From positions 46,300 to 110,299 of the forward strand of contig JAGAQG010000063.1 in assembly GCA_017622875.1 (NCBI GenBank): a DNA stretch of 64,000 nt. Reading direction: 5' to 3'. A program made the translations under genes and the position numbers. Numbering within the stretch: the first letter of the stretch is position 1; each line of letters opens with the position of its first letter. This DNA comes from Lachnospiraceae bacterium. GTDB taxonomy: Bacteria > Bacillota > Clostridia > Lachnospirales > Lachnospiraceae. Shown here piece after piece: positions 1 through 9,724 of the stretch. The notes beneath the pieces were generated by a model. It was given only the letters and a program-made list of their open reading frames with translations, did not search any database and was not told the origin of the DNA.

Positions 1-11
1 GGGTAATTACA

Positions 12-1280
12 ATGTACGATGTAAAAAAAGGCTATGAATTAGCAAAAGAGTTCTACGCACAGTACGGAATCGACGTAGACAAAGCAATCGAAATCGCAGA
101 CTCTACACCAATTTCTATGCATTGCTGGCAGGGGGATGACGTTGGCGGATTAGAATGTAAAGAAGATAAATCTTTATCAGGTGGTATCCAGACAACAGGT
201 AACTACCCAGGTAAAGCTACAACAGGTGCTGAACTTCGTGCAGATATCGAAGAAGCTATGAAACATATCCCAGGTGAATTAAAAGTTAATGTTCATGCAA
301 ACTACTCTGAATCAGACGTATTTGTAGACCGTAACGAAATTGAACCAAAACATTTCCAGAAATGGGTTGACTGGGCAGTAGAAAAAGGATTAGGACTCGA
401 CTTTAACCCTACATACTTTGCTCATCCATTAAGCACAGATAAGGGAACACTTTCCTGTGCAGATGAAAATGTACGTAAATTCTGGGTTGAACATGGTATC
501 AGATGCCGTCAGATTGGTCAGTACTTTGCAGAAAAAACAGGTAAAACTTGTGTAATCAACCACTGGACACCAGACGGAGATAAAGAAGTACCAGTTGATA
601 CATTAGCTCCAAGATTAAGATTAAAACAGTCTTATGATGAAATCTTTGAAGCTACAAAAGACGTTACAGGCGTTATGGATGGTATTGAATCTAAAGTATT
701 CGGTATCGGTGCAGAAAGCTACACAGTAGGTTCTCATGAATTCTGTATGGGATATGTAATGAGAGCAAACAAAGACCACATCATCATGACACTTGATAAT
801 GGTCATTATCATCCAACAGAAACAGTTTCTAATAAACTTTCAGGAGTTTACGCATTTGACAAACACGTATTACTTCATGTAACGCGTGCAGTTCGTTGGG
901 ACTCTGACCACGTAGTAGGTATGGATGACGAAACAAAAGCAATCTTTGAAGAACTTGTACGTATGGGTAAATTACAGGATACTTACGTAGCAACAGACTT
1001 CTTTGATGCTTCCATCAACCGTATTGCTGCATGGGTAATCGGTATGAGAAATACAAGAAAAGCAATGCTTGCTGCATTATTACAGCCAAATGACAAGATG
1101 AAAGAAATCGAAGCTTCAGGTGATGTTACAGCAAGACTTGCATGGAAAGAAGAATTTAAAGCAGCTCCATTCTCACTCGTATGGGATTACTATTGCGAAC
1201 AGAAAGGCATTAAGAAAGGCCTTGAATGGTTACTAGAAGTAAAAGCTTATGAAGAAAAAATCCTTGCTGAAAGAGCATAA
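12..1280 (+). CDS. rhaA: L-rhamnose isomerase
   Basis: Cytoplasmic isomerase converting L-rhamnose to L-rhamnulose, the first step of rhamnose catabolism. The 422-residue product has the length and end-to-end character of the RhaA family, with the TIM-barrel metal site region around residues 230-340 (motifs such as GSHEFCMGY and LDNGHYHPTE supply metal and substrate ligands). The start ATG lies 11 bases into the window, so the gene is complete but its ribosome site and any upstream rhaB/rhaD partners are outside. It ends at a hairpin terminator and sits beside a rhamnose-type ABC transporter and rhamnose mutarotase, which supports the call. Confidence 0.95.
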   Translation: MYDVKKGYELAKEFYAQYGIDVDKAIEIADSTPISMHCWQGDDVGGLECKEDKSLSGGIQTTGNYPGKATTGAELRADIEEAMKHIPGELKVNVHANYSESDVFVDRNEIEPKHFQKWVDWAVEKGLGLDFNPTYFAHPLSTDKGTLSCADENVRKFWVEHGIRCRQIGQYFAEKTGKTCVINHWTPDGDKEVPVDTLAPRLRLKQSYDEIFEATKDVTGVMDGIESKVFGIGAESYTVGSHEFCMGYVMRANKDHIIMTLDNGHYHPTETVSNKLSGVYAFDKHVLLHVTRAVRWDSDHVVGMDDETKAIFEELVRMGKLQDTYVATDFFDASINRIAAWVIGMRNTRKAMLAALLQPNDKMKEIEASGDVTARLAWKEEFKAAPFSLVWDYYCEQKGIKKGLEWLLEVKAYEEKILAERA

Positions 1281-1299
1281 AATGATATCCAAATAAAAA

Positions 1300-1329
1300 A
1301 GGTCTGTCCGAAAGGACAGATCTTTTTTT
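1300..1329. terminator. Bidirectional terminator between rhaA and the sensor kinase gene
   Basis: A 9-10 bp stem (GGTCTGTCC / GGACAGATC) with a GAA(A) loop is flanked by A6 on the left and T7 on the right, so it can end transcription from both convergent genes. Confidence 0.85.
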
Positions 1330-1336
1330 GCTATGG

Positions 1337-3163
1337 TCATATCTCATCTTCAGATTCATGAATGACTACAGGAATACGGATTTCAACTTCTGTTCCGATG
1401 CCCAGAGTGCTTCGGTAGGTAAGACCAAAATCCTGGTTATCATAATAAAGCTGGAGTCTGCGGTGTGTGTTATAAATACCGATATTGCTTCCAGATTCAC
1501 TTTTTCCATCTCCGGAAAGGATTTTATCCATCTGTTCCTGTGGAATGCCGACTCCGTCATCCGATACAACGAAAACGATATCTCTGCCTTCCAGCCAGGC
1601 CATGATAACAATACTTCCAGCTTTGGACTCTTTCCCAAGAATCCCATGAAGAATGGCATTTTCAACGATTGGCTGTAAAACAAGCTTTGGTATTTCGCAG
1701 TCCAGAATTTCATCCGGAACATCAATTAAGAAATCAATCTTATTTTCAAAACGCATATTTTGAAGTTTCACATAAAGGGATACATGATTTAATTCTTCTG
1801 CAACGGTCGTAGTAACTTCTTTTTTACTTAAGGTCAGCTTGTAAAATTTGGAAAGTGACTGTACGGCAATGGATACTTCCTCGGACTTTCCGCTTTTAGA
1901 AAGCCAGTTGATCATATCCAGCATATTATAAAGAAAATGCGGATTGATTTGCGCCTGTAAAGCACGGTATTCAGCGATTCGAAGTTCTTCTGCAGAGTGC
2001 TTCTGCTGTTCCATCAGGTTTCCGAGCTCGTCAGCCATGTAATTATAGGTGGTAATTAAATCCCCGATTTCATCACGGTCATCTGTTTCCGGCAGCTTTT
2101 CCGGGGTGGTTAAATGGGAGCCAAGACGTACGGTTCTCATCTGATTAATGACACTGGAAATCCTGCGGGTAATATTGCTGGTGGTAACCATCGGCATAAT
2201 GCAGGAAATAATTAGCAAAAAAACTGAAAGCAGCAGGAATTGTCTTAACAGATTATTCTGCTCTGAGTAGACCTGACTTGCAGGGACAACAGATACCAGG
2301 TACCAGTCTGTCTCATCAATGCTTCGATAACCCATATACATTTCCTGTTCTACAAGCACACGGGATACGAATTCCTTTTGGGTGGGAATGGTGTTTGGAA
2401 TATCTTCATAACGCATGAAATATAAGCCCGCCAAAGATGCATTGCTATAGGAAACAAAGGATTGACGGCTGTTAATGATGTAGGCAACGCTGTCCTCTGT
2501 TCTGGAATTCTCTTTTAATATTTTCTCAAAAAGAGAAGACGAAAAATAGACTGCAATATAGGAATTTGTCCCGGCGTATTCTACGCGCTGGATAAATGCC
2601 AGGTCACCATTATTTTTAATCTCATTGGAAGAGAGATAAAACTCAGGACAAAACAGCTTTGTCATGTCTGAGGAACTGAAAATTCCATACCAGTAGGAGC
2701 CCTCTGCTTCAGAAATAGGCAGAAAGATACGGCTGTCAGGATAATCTTCCAGCAGCTTATATTTTGATTCCTCTACATAGATTTTAATATCTTTTATATG
2801 ATTTTCGCCTTCTGTACTATAGAGATAAGAAAAGAAGGCGGTGGCATCCGGAGCGTAGTCCGGGGTGTTGCGATAGGTTGTAAATCTGGTAGAACGCAGC
2901 GTATTAATATAGAAGTCCTGCTCCTTGATATTATCGGGAATCGCAGTGATTTTCGAAACAAGGGCCGTAATATTGGTATCCATCTGGTCAATTAATGATT
3001 CCTCTGTACGGATTGTATTGGAAATCAATACATCTGAAATCTGCGTAAAGAGAAAGTATGCAATCAAAAGCATTGGAATCAATACGAAAAAGATATGAGA
3101 AAGCATTAATTTCGTTTTCAGTTTAATATTTCTATTAAAGTTGTGAAGTAAGTTGCGTTTCAA
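1337..3163 (-). CDS. YesM-type sensor histidine kinase
   Basis: Membrane sensor kinase of the LytS/YesM class, 608 residues. Visible order: short cytoplasmic tail, TM1 near residues 18-42, a large extracellular sensing region (about 43-310), TM2 near 311-335, a HAMP-like linker, the His_kinase phosphoacceptor region with the QINPHFLYN motif (His near residue 410), then a HATPase_c domain with N-box (NAILHG), G1 (DDGVGIP) and G2-like GIGIYNTHRR-type sequence. It is two bases downstream of the response regulator gene, so the two are co-transcribed. In this family the pair usually senses an external carbohydrate and controls an adjacent importer; here the divergent rhamnose-type ABC operon is the likely target, which is inference. 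Confidence 0.93.
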   Translation of the reverse strand: MKRNLLHNFNRNIKLKTKLMLSHIFFVLIPMLLIAYFLFTQISDVLISNTIRTEESLIDQMDTNITALVSKITAIPDNIKEQDFYINTLRSTRFTTYRNTPDYAPDATAFFSYLYSTEGENHIKDIKIYVEESKYKLLEDYPDSRIFLPISEAEGSYWYGIFSSSDMTKLFCPEFYLSSNEIKNNGDLAFIQRVEYAGTNSYIAVYFSSSLFEKILKENSRTEDSVAYIINSRQSFVSYSNASLAGLYFMRYEDIPNTIPTQKEFVSRVLVEQEMYMGYRSIDETDWYLVSVVPASQVYSEQNNLLRQFLLLSVFLLIISCIMPMVTTSNITRRISSVINQMRTVRLGSHLTTPEKLPETDDRDEIGDLITTYNYMADELGNLMEQQKHSAEELRIAEYRALQAQINPHFLYNMLDMINWLSKSGKSEEVSIAVQSLSKFYKLTLSKKEVTTTVAEELNHVSLYVKLQNMRFENKIDFLIDVPDEILDCEIPKLVLQPIVENAILHGILGKESKAGSIVIMAWLEGRDIVFVVSDDGVGIPQEQMDKILSGDGKSESGSNIGIYNTHRRLQLYYDNQDFGLTYRSTLGIGTEVEIRIPVVIHESEDEI

Positions 3164-3165
3164 TT

Positions 3166-4728
3166 TTATGCTCCTGTTACCTGATCACGGTATTCTGTAG
3201 GGGACAGCCCAACGATCTTCTTGAAGGTCTTACCAAAATAATTTCCGTCACTGTAGCCAACCTTGGAGGAAATGTCTGAAATTTTATTGCGTGGATCTGC
3301 CAAAAGTTTTTTCGCCTTATCCATGCGGTATTTGGTAATGTACTGGTTTAGGGTCTGACCGGTTTCGTTCTTGAATAAAGTACAAATATAGGAAGTACTT
3401 AAAAATACATGGTCACTGATATCCTTGATAGACAGGGATTCATCCTGATAATGGGAAGCAATGAAATTTTTAATTGCTGTGACAGGAGAACTTTCTTCTC
3501 TGGAAAGATCAGTCTGTGTAAAAAGGAGATTCAGCTCCTGAACCAATAACTGGTTTAGTTCAAAGATGGTTTCGCAGGAAAATATCTGTTCAAAAAAATT
3601 TGTACTGTTTAGTTTCTGTTCTGGAAGAGGTATCTGCAAAATGTGATAAGCTTCCTGAATAGAGCTGAATAACTGATAATATAAATCCTTTACCTGATTC
3701 GGCATGACATTTTTCTGCAGCACCAGATTTTCATAAACGGATTTTACAGTCTCCATGGCTTTCGGATTTTTCTGGTGCAGCAGCTCACGGAATTCATCCA
3801 TGGAAATCGGAAGCGTAACAAAGGTGCTGATATTGATATTATCATTTTCGGCAATGAACCAGCTTCCGTAAGGATAGTAGAAGCTGCTCTGAAGCTGGAT
3901 GACAGCAGAATTGTAGGAGTCATATACATTGGAGGCTCCGATGACCTTTTTTCCTATGACAATGAAAAAATCGTTGCCAAGAACAGCAGCCATTTTAGCA
4001 GCGGATGAGGCAAAATGTTTCAGAAGCTCCTTTGATGGTGCGAAACCGAAGATATGATAAATCAAAAAACGTTCCTGCTTAATACCATGAATTTCTGAAA
4101 GCCCATAGTTTTCTAAAAAATCATGGAACTGAATGTAAAAAGAGGTAAGTACATGTTCGGCTGTCTGGGAAAGTGAGTTCCTGAAAGCAAAAATCATTGT
4201 ATGAAAAGCAGTGTTTTCAGTGATGTTTAAAGATAATTTTTTAAAATCGGCAGTCAATTCAGCGGTTGTTACAGCTCCCGGATAGATCAGTCTGGCAGCC
4301 AGAGAAGAGGTGGCAAATCTGTGGTGCTCTTTCTTGGTATCAGTGGTTTCCTCAATTTCCTGCTTATTTTTCAGTGCTTCTAAAACTGCCTCACGGATTT
4401 CCTCCGGATCGATCGGTTTTTCTACATAACTGATGGCTTTTAATTTAATAGCAGCTTTTAAGTATTCTTTATCGGAGTAACCGCTCATAAAGATAATATT
4501 AATATTAGGAAACAATTCTCTTAAGCGGGATGCCATTTCAATCCCGTCAAGACGAGGCATACGCACATCACTTAAGACAATATCCGGATGAACATCTTTT
4601 GCAAGCTCCAGTCCATGGATTCCATCATCTACCTGATAAATTTCTGAAATTCCAAGAGATTTCCAGTCAATACTGGAAATGATTCCTTCTCTTGTTAATT
4701 TTTCATCATCAGCGATCAGCAGCTTCAT
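3166..4728 (-). CDS. YesN-type response regulator, REC + AraC HTH
   Basis: Response regulator of 520 residues partnering the YesM-type kinase. The N-terminal receiver domain shows acidic pair D7-D8, phosphoacceptor D54 (LSDVRMPRLDG) and the conserved Lys in VEKPIDPEE near residue 104. A long central region (about 130-410) has no recognised motif. The C-terminal hundred residues are a two-helix-turn-helix AraC domain (HVFLSTSYICTLFK, then KISDISSKVGYSDGNYFGKTFKK). Its start faces the start of the ABC transporter operon 168 bases away, the usual arrangement for control of the transporter by this regulator. Confidence 0.93.
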   Translation of the reverse strand: MKLLIADDEKLTREGIISSIDWKSLGISEIYQVDDGIHGLELAKDVHPDIVLSDVRMPRLDGIEMASRLRELFPNINIIFMSGYSDKEYLKAAIKLKAISYVEKPIDPEEIREAVLEALKNKQEIEETTDTKKEHHRFATSSLAARLIYPGAVTTAELTADFKKLSLNITENTAFHTMIFAFRNSLSQTAEHVLTSFYIQFHDFLENYGLSEIHGIKQERFLIYHIFGFAPSKELLKHFASSAAKMAAVLGNDFFIVIGKKVIGASNVYDSYNSAVIQLQSSFYYPYGSWFIAENDNINISTFVTLPISMDEFRELLHQKNPKAMETVKSVYENLVLQKNVMPNQVKDLYYQLFSSIQEAYHILQIPLPEQKLNSTNFFEQIFSCETIFELNQLLVQELNLLFTQTDLSREESSPVTAIKNFIASHYQDESLSIKDISDHVFLSTSYICTLFKNETGQTLNQYITKYRMDKAKKLLADPRNKISDISSKVGYSDGNYFGKTFKKIVGLSPTEYRDQVTGA

Positions 4729-4896
4729 AACAGGTACTCCTTCGTAAAATATTACTATAAATTTAACAAATTTCTATGTGAATTGGAAGTAAAATAAGTA
4801 AAATTTTACCCATAATCGAAAAAAAGTACCATGGTATTTTGAAGGGCGGGATGGTAAGATATTATTAAGGTAAAACGTCAATAGGAGGGGCAAGAG

Positions 4897-6402
4897 ATGT
4901 CGGAGTATGTTCTTGAGTTAAAAGGAATTACAAAGATCTTCCCTGGTGTGAAGGCGCTGAACAACGTACAGTTCCAGTTAAAGCCTGGTGAAATCCACGC
5001 ACTGATGGGGGAAAATGGTGCAGGTAAATCAACTTTCATTAAAGTTATTACCGGTGTACATAAGGCAGAAGAAGGCGAAATGTATCTCGATGGCAAGAAG
5101 GTAAACTTCAAAGGACCAAAGGATGCACAGAATGCCGGAATCGCTGCTATTTATCAGCATGTTACTTCTTATCCACACTTAACAGTTACTGAAAATATTT
5201 TCATGGGTCATGAAAAAAAGAAAAACGGTATCATTCAGTGGAAAGAAATGCATGAAGAAGCAAACAGCTACTTAAAAGAGTTAAATGCTGACTTTAAAGC
5301 AACTGATGAAATGGGTACTCTTTCTGTTGCACAGCAGCAGATGGTTGAAATTGCAAAGGCTTTATCTATGAAAGCGCGTATCATCATCATGGACGAGCCT
5401 ACCGCAGCTTTAACAAAGAGAGAATCTGAAGAATTATATCGTATCGCAGAAAAGCTTCGTGATGAAGGCGCTTCCATTATTTTTATTTCTCACAGATTTG
5501 AAGATATGTACCGTCTGGCATCCAGAGTAACTGTATTCCGTGATTCCCAGTATGTTGGAACATACGATGTTGATGGTATCACAAATGCGGATTTAATCAC
5601 TGCGATGGTAGGTCGTGAAATCAAAGACCTCTTCCCAAAACCACAGGTGGAAATTGGAGAAGAAGTATTAAGAGTAGAAAATCTTACTAGAACAGGTTAT
5701 TTCAAAAATGTATCCTTTGCAGTTAGAAAAGGAGAAATCCTTGGTCTGACAGGTCTTGTTGGTGCAGGCAGAACAGAAGTTGTTCAGACAATTTTTGGTG
5801 TGGAACATTTTGATTCCGGTAAAGTTTATCTTGAAGGAAAAGAAGTAAAAATCAAAAAACCGGTTGATGCTATGAAACATGGTATCGGTCTTCTTCCGGA
5901 AGACAGACAGAAACAGGGACTGATTCTTGACTGGGGTATTGGCAGAAATATTACATTACCGGAAGTTGCATCCTATGGCAAAAATGGCCTTACAAATGAC
6001 AAAAAAGAAAGACAGGTTGCCAAAGAATTAGCAGAACGAGTAGATACAAAGGTTGTTACTGTATTTGATAAAGCCAATACTTTATCAGGTGGTAACCAGC
6101 AGAAAGTAGTAGTAGCAAAAATTTTAGCTTCTGACTTAAAGGTAATCATCCTTGACGAACCGACAAAGGGTGTTGACGTAGGTGCGAAGGCTGAAATTTA
6201 CGAAATCATGGGCGAACTTGCACAGCAGGGCTATGCGATTATTATGATTTCCTCAGAAATGCCGGAAATCTTAGGTATGTGCGATAGAATCGTTGTTATG
6301 TGCGAAGGTAAGGTTACAGGAGAACTCGATAGAAAAGAAGCTGATCAGGAAGGCATCCTTAAATTTGCGATGGCAAAATCCCTGAAGGCTACACAGGAAT
6401 AG
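4897..6402 (+). CDS. CUT2-family sugar ABC transporter ATPase (probable rhamnose importer)
   Basis: Duplicated ATPase of 501 residues, the RbsA/RhaT type in which one polypeptide carries both nucleotide-binding domains. The first half has Walker A GENGAGKS near residue 38 and Walker B IIIMDEPTAAL; the second has GLVGAGRTE, the signature LSGGNQQK and Walker B VIILDEPTKG. A strong ribosome site (GGAGGGG) precedes the ATG. It heads an operon with two permeases and a lipoprotein. Rhamnose as substrate is inferred from rhaA and rhaM on either side; ribose or an autoinducer-like pentose cannot be excluded from the ATPase alone. Confidence 0.93.
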   Translation: MSEYVLELKGITKIFPGVKALNNVQFQLKPGEIHALMGENGAGKSTFIKVITGVHKAEEGEMYLDGKKVNFKGPKDAQNAGIAAIYQHVTSYPHLTVTENIFMGHEKKKNGIIQWKEMHEEANSYLKELNADFKATDEMGTLSVAQQQMVEIAKALSMKARIIIMDEPTAALTKRESEELYRIAEKLRDEGASIIFISHRFEDMYRLASRVTVFRDSQYVGTYDVDGITNADLITAMVGREIKDLFPKPQVEIGEEVLRVENLTRTGYFKNVSFAVRKGEILGLTGLVGAGRTEVVQTIFGVEHFDSGKVYLEGKEVKIKKPVDAMKHGIGLLPEDRQKQGLILDWGIGRNITLPEVASYGKNGLTNDKKERQVAKELAERVDTKVVTVFDKANTLSGGNQQKVVVAKILASDLKVIILDEPTKGVDVGAKAEIYEIMGELAQQGYAIIMISSEMPEILGMCDRIVVMCEGKVTGELDRKEADQEGILKFAMAKSLKATQE

Positions 6403-6412
6403 GGAGGGTAAT

Positions 6413-7414
6413 ATGAATAAGAAATTTGATCTGAAAAAACTTACCAGCTCCCGCGAAATGAGTTTGGTAATCGTATTAATTGTTTTATGTGTATTTATTC
6501 AGTTAAGAAACAGCACATTCTTACAGTTTGGAACCATTGAAGCTATGTTAAAGAACTATGCGGTTATGATGATCATGGCACTGGGAATGATGTGCGTACT
6601 GCTTACCGGCGGTATCGATATCGCAATTGGTTCCACACTTGCATTTTCAGGTATGTTCTCAGCTCTTATCATGAGAGATCATCCAGGAGTACCTGTAATT
6701 GGCGGCTTTTTAATTTCTATGGTAGTAGGTATGGTCCTTGGAGCAGTAATTGGTGTGGTTATTTCGAAAGGAAAAGTTCCGCCAATCGTAGCAACCCTTG
6801 GATTCATGAATATCTATAGAGGATGTACTTATCTGATCGCAGACAGCCGTTGGGTAGCTGCTTATCAGGTTCCGGAAGGATTCAAAGCATTTGCGCAGAG
6901 CTACTATTTAACAGGCGGCCTGCTCAATAACATGATTACAGTTATTATTATCTGCTATGTAATTTTCTTCATCGCATTAAAATGGACAACTGCTGGAAGA
7001 AGAGTTTATGCAGTAGGTTCCAATGCAGAAGCAGCAGAAGTATCAGGTATCAATGTTGACAGCGTTAAAATTGGTGTATACAGCTTGATGGGACTTTTAT
7101 CAGGTCTCGGCGGAGCTCTTTGGGTTTCCCTTTATGCATCTGCACAGGGCGATATGGCAACTGGACTTGAAATGGATGTTATCGCTGCTTGTGTAGTAGG
7201 TGGTGTAAGCTTAAATGGTGGTCGTGGTACAGTACCAGGAGTATTTTTAGGCGGACTCATTATGGCAATTATCGGAAAGGCACTTCCATTAATTGGTGTA
7301 TCACAGTTCTGGCAGAGTGCGATCAAGGGTCTGATTATTCTTTTCGCAGTCATCCTGAACGTAGTTACACAGAGAACTATGGATAAGAACGCATTGAAGA
7401 GGAGGGAAATGTAA
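6413..7414 (+). CDS. Sugar ABC transporter permease 1
   Basis: Integral membrane permease (333 residues) of the BPD_transp_2 family that goes with RbsA-like ATPases. It has eight to ten hydrophobic segments and the conserved LTGGIDIAIGS loop near residues 64-74 and the ATLGFMNIYRG segment. It starts 10 bases after the ATPase gene and its stop codon overlaps the start of the second permease. The two permeases probably form a heterodimer, as in rhamnose importers with two different permeases (RhaP/RhaQ). Confidence 0.93.
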   Translation: MNKKFDLKKLTSSREMSLVIVLIVLCVFIQLRNSTFLQFGTIEAMLKNYAVMMIMALGMMCVLLTGGIDIAIGSTLAFSGMFSALIMRDHPGVPVIGGFLISMVVGMVLGAVIGVVISKGKVPPIVATLGFMNIYRGCTYLIADSRWVAAYQVPEGFKAFAQSYYLTGGLLNNMITVIIICYVIFFIALKWTTAGRRVYAVGSNAEAAEVSGINVDSVKIGVYSLMGLLSGLGGALWVSLYASAQGDMATGLEMDVIAACVVGGVSLNGGRGTVPGVFLGGLIMAIIGKALPLIGVSQFWQSAIKGLIILFAVILNVVTQRTMDKNALKRREM

Positions 7415-8427
7415 TGGCAGGTAAATCAGGTAGAGAGATTATTGCTGAGCAGCCGTTTTCCTGGAAAACCTTTTTCTTCAAATGGGAATGGTTCCTGGTA
7501 TTAATCTTCATTTTAATCAATATTATGAACGCTAATCTTTCTCCATATTATGCGAGTGTATCTGGATTATTTACAGCTACAAACTCTTTCCTGGAGAAAG
7601 CATTCATCGCATTGCCGATGGCATACATCTTAGTACTTGGTGATATGGATATTTCCGTAGGATCTATCGCATGTATTTCAGCAGTATCATTAGCGCTGGC
7701 ATATAATGCAGGAATTCCAATGGCAGCATGTATTGTGGTTTGTCTCCTTGTTGGAACACTTTGCGGTCTGATCAATGGTCTGATCATGACAAAATTCACA
7801 GAGCTTGCGCCTATGATCGTAACACTTGGTACACAGATCCTTTACAGAGGTATTGCAGAAGGTATCTTAGGTGATACATCTTCAGGCGGACTGACAGCAG
7901 TGAAATGGTTCAGTAATCTGTACTGGGGCAAGATTGGTGTAGTACCAATCATGTTTATCGTATTTATCATCTGCGCATGTGCTTTCGGTTTTGTATTACA
8001 TAAAACAGTATTCGGCAGATGGTTATACGCAATTGGAAGCAACAAAACAGCAGCAGAATATGCAGGCATTGAAGTTCAGAAGATTCGTCTGATCGTATTT
8101 GTTCTGACTGGTCTGTTCTCAGCGGTTACAGGTGTCTTCCTTGCAGCCAGAATGGGAAGTACAAAATCTGATATTGCCACATCTTACGAAATGGAAGCGA
8201 TTTCCATGGCAGTACTTGGCGGTTTCAGTACAAATGGTGGTAAAGGTAACTTCATCGGAGTTGTTCTTGCTATCTTTATCGTAGGTTTCTTAAGATACGG
8301 TCTTGGTCTGATCAATGTTCCGGCACAGGCAATGCTCGTAATCATCGGTTTACTGCTGATCATTACAGTTATGGCTCCGAACATCAAAAATCAGATTCAG
8401 TACAGTATGAAAAAGAAAAATAAATAA
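7414..8427 (+). CDS. Sugar ABC transporter permease 2
   Basis: Second BPD_transp_2 permease, 337 residues. It carries the equivalent LGDMDISVGS loop and VTLGTQILYRG segment seen in its neighbour, but overall the two differ, as expected for RhaP/RhaQ partners. The ATG overlaps the last base of the preceding gene by one base, so translation is probably coupled. A GC-rich hairpin follows before the binding-protein gene. Confidence 0.93.
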   Translation: MAGKSGREIIAEQPFSWKTFFFKWEWFLVLIFILINIMNANLSPYYASVSGLFTATNSFLEKAFIALPMAYILVLGDMDISVGSIACISAVSLALAYNAGIPMAACIVVCLLVGTLCGLINGLIMTKFTELAPMIVTLGTQILYRGIAEGILGDTSSGGLTAVKWFSNLYWGKIGVVPIMFIVFIICACAFGFVLHKTVFGRWLYAIGSNKTAAEYAGIEVQKIRLIVFVLTGLFSAVTGVFLAARMGSTKSDIATSYEMEAISMAVLGGFSTNGGKGNFIGVVLAIFIVGFLRYGLGLINVPAQAMLVIIGLLLIITVMAPNIKNQIQYSMKKKNK

Positions 8428-8443
8428 TTCCTAATGGTACATT

Positions 8444-8465
8444 CAGTGTCGGTTGGGCGGCACTG
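8444..8465 (+). other. Intercistronic stem-loop before the binding-protein gene
   Basis: CAGTGTC and GGCACTG pair (7 bp, one G-T) around an 8-base loop between permease 2 and the lipoprotein gene. No T tract follows, so it is more likely an RNA-stability element than a terminator; such hairpins often help the binding protein be made in excess. That role is inference. Confidence 0.5.
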
Positions 8466-8511
8466 TTGTATATAAACTATTCATAATAAATAATTTAGGG
8501 AGGAAAACAAC

Positions 8512-9606
8512 ATGAAAAAAAGATTATTAAGCGCACTTTTATGTGTAGCTATGGTAGCATCTCTCGTAGTAGGATGTGGCGGAAGCAAAGAAGAAGCAGC
8601 AGCTCCAGCAGAAGAAGCAACTGAAGAAGCAGCTCCAGCAGAAGAAGCAACTGAAGAAGCAGCTCCAGCAAACGATGGAGTTTATGCATTCATCTCTAAA
8701 GCAGCAGGTAACCCATACAATGAAAAAGAAGCTGAAGGCTTCCAGACAGCTATGGATGAACTTGGACTGAACTATGTTATCAAACATCCAGAAACAGCTA
8801 CAGCTGATGCTCAGATCACAATGATCAACGAATTAGTTGCTCAGAACGTAAGCTCTATCGCTATCGCAGCTAACGATGCTGACGCTTTACAGCCAGCTCT
8901 TGAAGCAGCTATGGCAGCAGGCATTAAGATCTGTTCTGTAGACTCTTCTACAAACGCAGCTAGCCGTGCAGTTCATGTAAACCAGGCTGGTACAGCTATC
9001 ATCGGACAGACACTTATGGATGCAGTTCTTGATTTAGCAGGTGGCGAAGGCCAGTGGGCTATCCTTTCTGCAACTTCTACAGCTACAAACCAGAACTCTT
9101 GGATCGCAGCTATGAAAGAAGTTATGGAAGGCGACGCTTATGCATCTCTTGAATTAGTAGAAGTTGCTTACGGTGATGACGAATATCAGAAATCTGTAGA
9201 CCAGACACAGGCTTTATTATCTAACTATCCAGAACTTAAAGTTATCTGTGCTCCTACAACTGTAGGTATCATGGCAGCAGCTAAAGCTATCCAGGATGCT
9301 GGATCTTCTGTTAAATTAACAGGTCTCGGATTACCATCCGAAATGGCTGACTACATCGGAACTGACGATGCTCATTCTTGCCCATATATGTACTTATGGA
9401 ACCCAATCGACTTAGGTAAATTAGCAGCTTATGTTTCTGTAGCATTAGTTGACGGAACAATCACAGGAGCAGCTGGTGACACATTCACATGTGCATTAGG
9501 TGACTACGAAGTTGTTGAAGCAGCTGACGGCGGCACAGAAATCATTGCTGGACCTCCATTCGCATTCACACCAGAAAACATCGAAGAATGGAAGACAGTT
9601 TACTAA
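8512..9606 (+). CDS. Sugar-binding lipoprotein of the ABC importer
   Basis: Periplasmic-binding-protein-like lipoprotein of 364 residues with a lipoprotein signal (MKKRLLSALL...) and lipobox ending in Cys22 (VVGC). After the Cys comes a low-complexity acidic linker built from two near-identical AAPAEEATEE repeats (residues about 29-52), then a type 1 sugar-binding fold (ISKAAGNPYNEKEAEGF, SIAIAANDADAL, DSSTNAASRAVHVNQ) of the RhaS/RbsB family. Strong GGAGG ribosome site. The codon choice is very uniform (GCA, GAA, CCA), as in highly expressed genes. It completes the ABC system with the three genes upstream. Confidence 0.94.
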   Translation: MKKRLLSALLCVAMVASLVVGCGGSKEEAAAPAEEATEEAAPAEEATEEAAPANDGVYAFISKAAGNPYNEKEAEGFQTAMDELGLNYVIKHPETATADAQITMINELVAQNVSSIAIAANDADALQPALEAAMAAGIKICSVDSSTNAASRAVHVNQAGTAIIGQTLMDAVLDLAGGEGQWAILSATSTATNQNSWIAAMKEVMEGDAYASLELVEVAYGDDEYQKSVDQTQALLSNYPELKVICAPTTVGIMAAAKAIQDAGSSVKLTGLGLPSEMADYIGTDDAHSCPYMYLWNPIDLGKLAAYVSVALVDGTITGAAGDTFTCALGDYEVVEAADGGTEIIAGPPFAFTPENIEEWKTVY

Positions 9607-9677
9607 GATTTAATTCTTTAGTATAAATACAATTTCATATTTCCAATAATGAAAACGTTATGAATAGTAATGAGAGT

Positions 9678-9710
9678 ATCCTGCGGAATCCCCGCAGGAT
9701 ATTCTTGCAT
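9678..9710 (+). terminator. Hairpin after the sugar-binding protein gene
   Basis: ATCCTGCGG and CCGCAGGAT form a 9-bp GC-rich stem with a short loop, followed only by ATTCTT. A partial terminator is likely, letting some transcripts continue into the RhaM-like gene 15 bases on. Confidence 0.6.
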
Positions 9711-9724
9711 AAAAGGAGTTAAAA

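Noticed and set aside
1328-1725. Open frames overlapping the 3' end of the sensor kinase gene
   Set aside because: They run antisense or out of frame to the HATPase domain and lack ribosome sites.
8576-8787. Lys/Gln-rich and Cys/Phe-rich open frames over the binding-protein linker
   Set aside because: They are shadows of the repeated linker of the lipoprotein gene in other frames and strand; no ribosome sites.
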